Assembly: GCA_946902985.2 (NCBI GenBank)
Contig: OX336394.1
Location: forward strand, 273,765,496 to 273,829,495
DNA from: Meconema thalassinum
Lineage: Eukaryota; Arthropoda; Insecta; Orthoptera; Tettigoniidae
Length of the DNA: 64,000 nucleotides
Direction of reading: 5' to 3'
In this document: one piece after another, positions 58,801 through 64,000 of the stretch
Layout: each line of letters begins with the position of its first letter
Position numbering within the stretch: the stretch's first letter is position 1
The notes under the pieces: generated by a model
Databases searched by the model: none
Told to the model about the DNA's origin: nothing
Seen by the model: only the letters and a program-made list of their open reading frames with translations
Position numbers and translations under genes: made by a program

Positions 58801-59665
58801 AAAATGTCAAAAGGTTTTTAAGCTTATCTTGTGACCCATTTTCTTGTATACAATCTCCTCTTCTCTGCCACACACGAATTAATTCATCCGTCAAACAAGA
58901 CTCTACCTGGGGAAATAATAATGCAGCATAATTGTCGGTAGTCAGGCCCATTGACTCTAGGGACCTAACATTAACCTCAATTCGGTCATACAATACTGAA
59001 AGGGAAGGCTTCTCTGTCACTAGGTTTATTATGTCCCTCACGTAAAGTTCTATCAATAGATCTTTTCGACCATAGCGGGCTTCTAACAACTGTACAGCCT
59101 TGCTATAATTCTCGGCAATAGGAGGAAAACCACTCACAAGATCATACGCCCTTGTTCCAGGAGTCATAGATTCTCTTAGATAAAGAATCTTTTCTGCAGC
59201 ATCCAGCTCAACACACTCATGTATTCGCTTGAACTGGGCCCAAAATGATAACCAATGTTTAATATCTCCTGAGAACTTCACAAGCGACAACTTGGGTAAT
59301 TTACTAATCACTTTACCCGTTTGAGAAACACCAGTTCTTATGGAATAAGTGTCACACGGTATTTCACATTCGTATTTTTCGTACTTACACTTCACTGTTG
59401 TCCATTTATCTCGATATGTTTCGACTTCTTCATATTCCTTGTCTTCATCTTCGCTGTTGCAATCACGTCCATGCCAAGCTTCGCGGATTCTCTCGTCAAG
59501 TGAAAACAGTCGATCGGCTTTATCTTCGAGTAGTTTAAAACTAGTAAATATATCTTCCTGCTTCACATTTTCCTCCTTAATCTTGTTCTGGAACGTGTTA
59601 AAGGCTCTTGTGAACAGACGACGTAACTGTGCTCTTTCTCTTTGTAAAGCTGTCACTTCAGCCAT
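55859..59665 (-). CDS. BEL/Pao Gag-protease-RT-RNase H polyprotein, intact, no integrase
   Basis: One unbroken 1268-codon ORF from MAEVTALQRERAQLRRLFTR. Residues about 100-320 match the BEL Gag region (LPKLSLVKFSGDIKHWLSFW). Zinc knuckles CFKCLKVGHVARRC and CKLCKRQHYPVMC lie near 375-410. The protease has LLDSASQHSYI (DSA in place of DSG/DTG) near 460. The RT has IADIRKAFLQVSVAPEDRDF and FYVDNCVTSV; the second aspartate of YxDD reads N, a variant I recall in this group. RNase H follows with LHAFCDASQDAYASVVFLRT and VYLWTDSTTVLTWIQ. The ORF then ends within about 120 residues, where full-length relatives continue for several hundred residues of integrase. Only 44 bases separate the stop from the LTR. 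Confidence 0.92.
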   Translation of the reverse strand: MAEVTALQRERAQLRRLFTRAFNTFQNKIKEENVKQEDIFTSFKLLEDKADRLFSLDERIREAWHGRDCNSEDEDKEYEEVETYRDKWTTVKCKYEKYECEIPCDTYSIRTGVSQTGKVISKLPKLSLVKFSGDIKHWLSFWAQFKRIHECVELDAAEKILYLRESMTPGTRAYDLVSGFPPIAENYSKAVQLLEARYGRKDLLIELYVRDIINLVTEKPSLSVLYDRIEVNVRSLESMGLTTDNYAALLFPQVESCLTDELIRVWQRRGDCIQENGSQDKLKNLLTFLKSEVENEEYLQLTRKIGNVTAEKKQISKPLKLCDVPTAQGLVSTGGVGGTCAFCGEEKHTSSGCTEAKNMSLEERKVRLSKNGACFKCLKVGHVARRCHTRLSCKLCKRQHYPVMCDFSERNLKTETQASSQARSVTNFCINSSCVYLQTVLVKIVHGYNIELVRVLLDSASQHSYIKEELTERLGLKEVRKVTLSHAVFGGRTGSPVEHGVFELVLHNLDNSCQLRLTALSQPVICSQVPRLTTEQVVKLGLSHLDVGKDKDIEILIGADFLGSILSNDRKTVGELTALRTTLGWTVFGRDQHSGCGMSKTTHIMLNIEKVSNLWELDVLGIEDPFTEKKRCELEEEARLNIIETVEIKEDGRYEVRLPWLKDHLPLDPSYEMAVKRLDITRRKLDNNGYLEEYDQVFQDWLAEGIIEEINGDQTEICGHYLPHRPVIKDYGTTPVRPVFDASSRRGNNPSLNDCLEKGPNLIQLIPSLLHKFRKKSIGVIADIRKAFLQVSVAPEDRDFLRFLWGKEKMKTYRHKRVVFGVTSSPFLLAAVIEHLLDQALKNDQERRNSMTVNIIEQLKDSFYVDNCVTSVSNKQELELFIKTAQDVFAQHKFELRGWESSDPVLQDDEKMSPVLGIMWNRKEDTLSLNSEPLTKLSTIKATKRSILSAVHRIYDPIGFSAPVMLSPKLLLQKINEVSWDTEVPQEIQIKFEKWLREIGELGQLTIPRRLPEVYEERSLHAFCDASQDAYASVVFLRTQTVTGVHVQLLQAKSGVAPSPRPTIPRLELMGAAISARLLATIRKEFDTETVYLWTDSTTVLTWIQREVLWSVFVENRVREIRQLISKESWRHVPGAINPADLPTRGCTTRDLIASRWWEGLSWMYLPKDEWPSDNSNRNEDEIMLERRRTATTLLVAEEPSSSNWYYKYFSRFDKIVRLIGWIRRFMFNCKYNRRQNGELTCSELEYSERIVIKLVRCDSCNEINAVL

Positions 59666-59767
59666 GATGATATATTTTGCTAGTCGAAATCAAACAGTTG
59701 TTGTGTACCTTAAGTTCTTATTTTACTTTCACTGCACGGCAATCAGTCCTGTCTATCGGTCGCCAAA

Positions 59768-59931
59768 TGTTAACTCTAACCTTGTTTTAATATAAACACC
59801 GTGCAGTCATATACCGGTACAGGTTCCATACTTTATTTTTCTGCCGTCGTAACCAAGACAACAAAACACAACATAAAACAATACCCTGTACATAATACCA
59901 ATACCAAAATATTAATTACTTTACCGCGACA
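59768..59931 (-). repeat. BEL/Pao 5' LTR
   Basis: The 164-bp partner of 55651-55814, TG...CA bounded. Confidence 0.92.
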
Positions 59932-59949
59932 CCTTTATTGACTGGGCTA

Positions 59950-60128
59950 ATAACTCTATGGCCTACATATAATAAAAATCAAACATTACAACCATCTGAA
60001 ACATTTAGACGGTTCTCAATATCTACGAATCTATTACAGCAATGAAACTGACATTTTGTATTTTGATAGAGGCAATTAACATAAGTAGGATGTATAAAAA
60101 TAGGTTGTAGAGTTCTTCGCGGAACTAC
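59950..60128 (-). repeat. Repeat family D, second part of a split minus-strand copy
   Basis: Matches the reverse complement of about 6944-7120 (AGACGGTTCTCAATATCTAC; GAGGCAATTAACATAAGTAG). It continues the copy that begins at 51468. Confidence 0.8.
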
Positions 60129-61122
60129 TTATAAATACATTATATACACTGTATCCCGCCCAGTCATTGGACAAATTCGTGTTTACCGGGTAAAGAGTTA
60201 CAACTAACATCATATATCTATCTTAAGAACACAGCCCTATATAATTTTAAGTTTGTTAACAATTTGTTATTAATTGCAACGTAAAACACTTTTTTTGTGG
60301 AACGTTTTATGCTGAACGATAGTATTGATATAGAATTTATTTCAACAGTTTATCCAGCGTAACGTAGTATCCACTGTCAGTTTACGAGTCAGTCAGCTAG
60401 CTAGCGAGTGAGCCTTTCCCAGAGTCGACGACCAAAGCCAGGGAAATCATTCATGCAACATTAGATAAAAACTTCCCAGTAGAGTAGATGTGTTGCTTCT
60501 GAAAGTGATTTAGTTTAGCCTTTTGCCTTCAATTCATAACTGCTCCCGTGCAAAGCCGGGGTGGTATGCAGTTCGTAATATATTATTATGTTTCTAGTAC
60601 CTCAAATATTTCTTAATGTCATATTAACATTTCCATAAAATATGCCCTGTGAATTATGATTGAAAGAATGGAACGGTAGGTCATTTCAAATCTGAGAACC
60701 TGTCGATAGATTATTATATTTAGCGTATGGTTTCCTACCCCTGTGCACGGTATATTGTCCTCCACATAGCCTATTATATTAATTTCTAAACATCAGTCTA
60801 TGTATCATTCGAGCATAGTACACACGCCCAATAATTTTAAATGTATGAAATAAATGTACATGTGCTTGGAGAAATATTTGACTCTTATACCAAACCATCT
60901 ACTTGCCAATTGTCTTGTTTGTAGTACATTTTTATCAAATTTGGTAATAGTTCGAATATTAAATGGTAAATGATTTCGTGAGTGAAATCACTTGACGTTC
61001 TTCATAGGCTACGCACTACCATTGCCAAATATAGGGGTGATGATTCGACTTTGTGTGCAGATTGTATCTTTATAATATTTGCACATAGATCATATTACAG
61101 TAATCTACCAATTCTTTTTCAG
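60129..61122. other. No gene recognised; intron before the last exon seen
   Basis: AT-rich DNA. CCCGTGCAAAGCCGGGGTGG near 60546 resembles a retroposon tail string common in insects. The stretch ends in the acceptor CTACCAATTCTTTTTCAG. Confidence 0.5.
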
Positions 61123-61209
61123 GTTGTTATGACTTTTGGAGTTATGGCCGATGGTCCATTAGTGGCGATGTTCACGATGGGATTCCTCCTCCCGTGGGTG
61201 AACAGCAAG
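61123..61209 (+). CDS. SLC5-family symporter, internal exon 5 of 5 seen
   Basis: 29 codons in phase 0: VVMTFGVMADGPLVAMFTMG, FLLPWVNSK. This matches the family's G--GPL-G-F-LG---PW-N-KG transmembrane block that follows VFVVEKLG. The donor AAG/GTAACA has weak positions after GTAA but is acceptable. The next exon would be expected to start with a glycine codon and is not found before the window ends. Confidence 0.92.
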
Positions 61210-61264
61210 GTAACACTTTATGCCAGTCATTCGCTAATTTATTTATTCACTTATTTATAGTCGA

Positions 61265-61540
61265 CCTAGTGGCATAGTGGCATGCATTCTTGGTTGTCAC
61301 GGTGGAGGTCCGTATCTGAGGATTGGAATGACGTCTACTCAGCCTCATGAGGCAAAATTCTGAAGAGGTGGGTTCGATTCCCACCTCAACTATCCTAGAA
61401 GTAGTTTTCCAATTCTGCTCCAGGCAAATTCCATGTAGGTATCTAAATCAAGGTCACGACCACCTCCTGCCCAAATCATGGCCTCAATTACAAATACTCA
61501 CACATGACCACAATGTAGCCCTAATTGAATCAGCAACAAC
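61265..61540 (+). mobile_element. tRNA-headed SINE (family B)
   Basis: It has B box GGTTCGATTCCCACC, the core CTCCAGGCAAATTCC and the preceding CTCAGCCTCATGAGGCA segment, which it shares with the SINE at 4900-5095. Confidence 0.75.
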
Positions 61541-61744
61541 AACAGATTATTTATTAACTCGAGTCATAAGCTATAGAAATTTGAACATTACTTGATAGTG
61601 TAAAATAATGTAATAAAAACTACAAATTACTCATTGTTTATTAAAATATTGGTCCCCCTAACAATACAATATTTTTCATATAATGCTAGTATATGTTTTG
61701 ATCTTAAACTCAGATTCTTTTCAGAAGAAGTAACCTATTTTCAA

Positions 61745-61935
61745 AAGTATAGCCACGGTGGCATCGGGAGAGCGTGGCTTCGTATCCCACCTCGGCCGTC
61801 CTGAAAATGTTTTTCGTGGGTTTTCCATTTTCACCACCAGGCAAAAGCCGGAACGGATCCTTTCAACAGGTCCATGGCCGATTTTCCCCCATAATCCCTT
61901 CCCTGACCCGTCCTGAAAGGAAAATACATGGCCAT
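61745..61935 (+). mobile_element. tRNA-headed SINE (family B core), partly deleted head
   Basis: The head GCCACGGTGGCATCGGGAGA lacks part of the usual middle. Then come the B-box-like CGTATCCCACC, CGGCCGTCCTGAAAATG, the core CACCAGGCAAAAGCCGGAAC and the block CATGGCCGATTTTCCCC. Confidence 0.7.
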
Positions 61936-61965
61936 CGGCTGCATTAGTCTAGAATAAATTGTTCT

Positions 61966-62190
61966 ATCCAACATCTGTTTTTACACAGATTGAAAACATA
62001 TTTAAAAGCACATATGCCCATATTTATACAAAGGTTTATAAAATGTCAACACTTTGGTGTAATATTGTGTAATAATGTATCCAACATCTGTTTTTACACT
62101 GATTAAAACATATTTAAAAGCACATATGCCCATATTTATACAAAGGTTTATAAAATGTCAACACTTTGGTGTAATATTGTGTAATAATGT
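61966..62190. repeat. Two-copy tandem duplication, unit about 112 bp
   Basis: The unit starting ATCCAACATCTGTTTTTACA is present twice in a row with only a few differences (ACAGATTGAAAAC against ACTGATTAAAAC). It is non-coding. Confidence 0.85.
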
Positions 62191-62269
62191 ATGCACTTTG
62201 GCGTTTACACAACCAATGTAAATATATTAGCCTATACTGCTACACTCCGCACCGCAACACAGGTTATCA

Positions 62270-62425
62270 CGCAAGTACACGGGGCTAAACTACCAAGATA
62301 TTCCAAGCCCCCAAAACAACAACTAAATATAATTCTTGAGTTCTATTGTTGTTGTTTCATTTGAAGGACTTGGACATCGTGGTAATTTAGCCCCGTGCAC
62401 TTGTGTGTGTGTGTGTAGAATTTTT
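62270..62425. repeat. Imperfect palindrome sharing the family A SINE tail
   Basis: The arms AAGTACACGGGGCTAAACTA and the inverted TTTAGCCCCGTGCACTT flank a spacer. The motif CACGGGGCTA also occurs in the tail of the SINE at 16832-17353 (AAAGTACACGGGGCTACATG), and a TGTGTAGAATTTTTTTCTGA stretch after the palindrome is related to its complement near 17270. Confidence 0.6.
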
Positions 62426-62990
62426 TTCTGATAATTTGTGTTATTGTGATGATTAGGGCAAGGCATTTAATGACCCAAAAATAGCAAGAAAATGCAAAAT
62501 AAAAATGCATTTATGACCTAAAAATGGTTAAAAATGACACAAAATTTGATCTAAAAAATGACCAATAAATTATTCGTAAATCACTTATTTATTAATTCTT
62601 TAAGAAACAATTAGCTGATTTGACAGAGAATTTTAATGGATGACAATGCGTTAAGTTTAAATTGTTTTTGTTACTAACAAAGTAAAAACCACTTTGCCAC
62701 CCCTCGTGAAAAATGAAATACTTTAGAACTGGCATATTCTTCAAAATACTCTCCTAGCAAATGGGTGTCATTTAATTAACAAAGAATATTTAAGAAAACT
62801 AACTTCAGTGGCTGTTTACAATATATTCCTATTGAAATGCACAATGAAAACTTTGCGTAGGTTCTCAAATGAAAACGATTGCCTATTGTCTGCAAGTAAC
62901 GATTTGTTCATGGAGAAGCTTTTCTCTACCTCAACTGAAACAATTGGTGCATACTGAAAACAAGCAATATCTCCCGGATTCAATTTCAGT
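62426..62990. other. No gene recognised; AT-rich
   Basis: It contains reiterated AAAATGCA / AAAAATG-type words (near 62480-62560) of the kind seen in decayed DNA transposons. No ORF or terminal repeat could be identified. Confidence 0.4.
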
Positions 62991-62994
62991 CCCC

Positions 62995-64000
62995 CCCTTG
63001 TGGGTGGGGGGTTTAGAATACACCCACGGTATCCCCTGCCTGTCGTAAGAGGCGACTAAAAGGGGCGACCTTGGCTATACTTTAAGGACTCCGCGTTGTT
63101 TTGTGAATTGGACCCCCAGTAGGTGGGAGGAAGCGAATACATCCACGGTGATCCCTGCTAGTCGTAAAGGGCTTCTCGGAACGGTCCCCTTTCGAGGGTT
63201 TGGCAGTCAGCTCTAAAAGACATACACCCGTGCGGTGTAACTCTCATTAGGTTATATCGCACTTCTTTCCGTTACTGCTTTCAGGGTCTGGCAACCAAAA
63301 TTTCTATATGTGCGTGCTGTTAGGGGATGGGACACTTACGCTTGCAACTACGCTCAAAAGCCTGTTCCGGTCTTGGCCGCGCCGACAGGTGGGTGTGCCA
63401 TGTACCCGTGCAGTAGTATCCGCCTGATTACGCAGGTCCCCGCACCGCCGAATGTCTGAGCTGTAAAATCCAGTATATGCCAAGGGGTACATGCCGATAC
63501 GGCATTGTAAAACATCGGACCCCCGGGCAATGCCTTCCAAGCTAGGCGGGCCTTGCCCTGTCTGGGTAGCGCCTACTGTGACGGCCCGTGATCGGATGTC
63601 GGTGGCATTCGGGGAGGATGATCTGGCCATGGGTTCAAAAAGAAAAATCCCTAAACAGGGTGTTCCTACACCCAAGTCTTTAACATTTGATTCCCTACGG
63701 GGATCAACCCCCTGGAAACAATCTGTGAGTGAAAATCTGGGTGCTAACACCCCCCAAGTTTCTGGTAGCTACCAGAACAGATGGGGGTGATTTCAAGCTG
63801 GTAAAGAGTATTTTGTTTTCTCGCCACATAGAAGGTGTCTATGGTGAGCTTGAGAAAGTACAAAAGATGAGGAACGGTAGCTTGTTGCTCAAGACTAGGA
63901 CTGGTGAGCAAGTTGAACAACTTTTGCAATGTGACCACTTTGGCGAAATTCCCGTCAAAGTGGAAAATCACACGTCCCTGAATCTGGTCCGAGGAGTTAT
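62995..64000 (+). mobile_element. Jockey-like LINE, 5' portion, cut by the window end
   Basis: A leader (62995-63628) with CCCTGCCTGTCGTAAGAGGC, later partly repeated as ATCCCTGCTAGTCGTAAAGG (near 63150), precedes a gag-like ORF1. The GC content rises sharply against the surrounding AT-rich intron. The rest of the element lies beyond the window. Confidence 0.75.
63629..64000 (+). pseudogene. Jockey-like ORF1 (gag-like), partial, one frameshift
   Basis: Starts at the ATG at 63629 (MGSKRKIPKQGVPTPKSLTF). The first frame ends at 63790, in or just after a run of five G. In the next frame FKLVKSILFSRHIEGVYGEL, KVQKMRNGSLLLKTRTGEQV and FGEIPVKVENHTSLNLVRGV match the RNA-binding gag domain of Jockey-clade ORF1 proteins (I-GVYG-V-K-R-GDLL and P-KV--H-SLN--KGVI). 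It continues beyond the window, so zinc knuckles are not visible. Confidence 0.75.

Larger units (their letters stand above)
55651..59931 (-). mobile_element. BEL/Pao LTR retrotransposon lacking integrase, young
   Basis: A 4.28-kb minus-strand element with 164-bp LTRs, one intact Gag-Pol ORF, a PBS-like TGGCGACCG just inside the 5' LTR (as read minus, near 59758-59766) and a purine tract GGTGGGAGAA beside the 3' LTR. The LTRs differ at one position that I can see. It is flanked by a perfect 22-bp direct repeat (55629-55650 and 59932-59953) instead of the usual 4-6 bp. Confidence 0.92.

Noticed and set aside
55859..59665. Integrase hidden in another frame near the BEL 3' end
   Set aside because: Only 44 bases lie between the stop and the LTR, too little for any integrase domain.

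Overview
This is animal, almost certainly insect, nuclear DNA: long introns with GT/AG borders, a conserved metazoan SLC5-type transporter gene split into short exons, and roughly three quarters of the sequence made of recognisable or strongly suspected transposable elements. No prokaryotic or organellar genes, no canonical tRNA or rRNA gene and no CRISPR array are seen. The abundance of tRNA-headed SINEs, RTE, R1, CR1, Jockey and Dong LINEs, BEL and long-LTR Gypsy elements suggests an insect with a large genome (polyneopteran-like, which is an inference only).

The host gene lies on the + strand. Five phase-compatible exons (3547-3687, 28392-28500, 43951-44060, 50143-50326, 61123-61209) encode about 210 residues of the middle of a sodium/solute symporter (SLC5 family, monocarboxylate or multivitamin transporter type). 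The introns between them are about 24.7, 15.4, 6.1 and 10.8 kb. Earlier exons lie upstream of the window or are unrecognised; later exons lie beyond it. Everything else sits in the introns or the flanks.

Intron A (3688-28391) begins with SINEs and a decayed RTE-like LINE. It then holds a striking 19-kb chain (9089-28087) of five LINEs of different clades: RTE (-), R1-like (+), RTE-like fragment (-), CR1-like (+) and Dong/R4-like (-). They are separated and bounded by six (ATT)n tracts that all read ATT on the + strand whatever the orientation of the neighbouring LINE. It looks like one (TAA)n microsatellite invaded repeatedly. The Dong-like element has an intact 1219-codon ORF.

Intron B (28501-43950) holds a 12.4-kb Gypsy-type LTR retrotransposon with 3.3-kb LTRs and a GTAT target duplication, inserted into a Jockey LINE fragment. 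A foldback element with a nested SINE and a moderate-copy repeat follow. Intron C (44061-50142) holds a mariner-like element with very long terminal inverted repeats and a pogo/Tigger-like transposon.

Intron D (50327-61122) has a foldback element and a three-level nest. An old repeat was split by a 4.1-kb TIR transposon with a 3-bp ATA duplication and a decayed XPG/FEN1-like nuclease gene with a cysteine cluster (Academ-like). A young BEL/Pao retrotransposon then inserted at the edge of that transposon. The BEL element has one intact 1268-codon Gag-PR-RT-RNaseH ORF, no integrase, LTRs differing at one seen position, and a 22-bp flanking duplication. The window ends (about 63000-64000) in the 5' part of a Jockey-like LINE.
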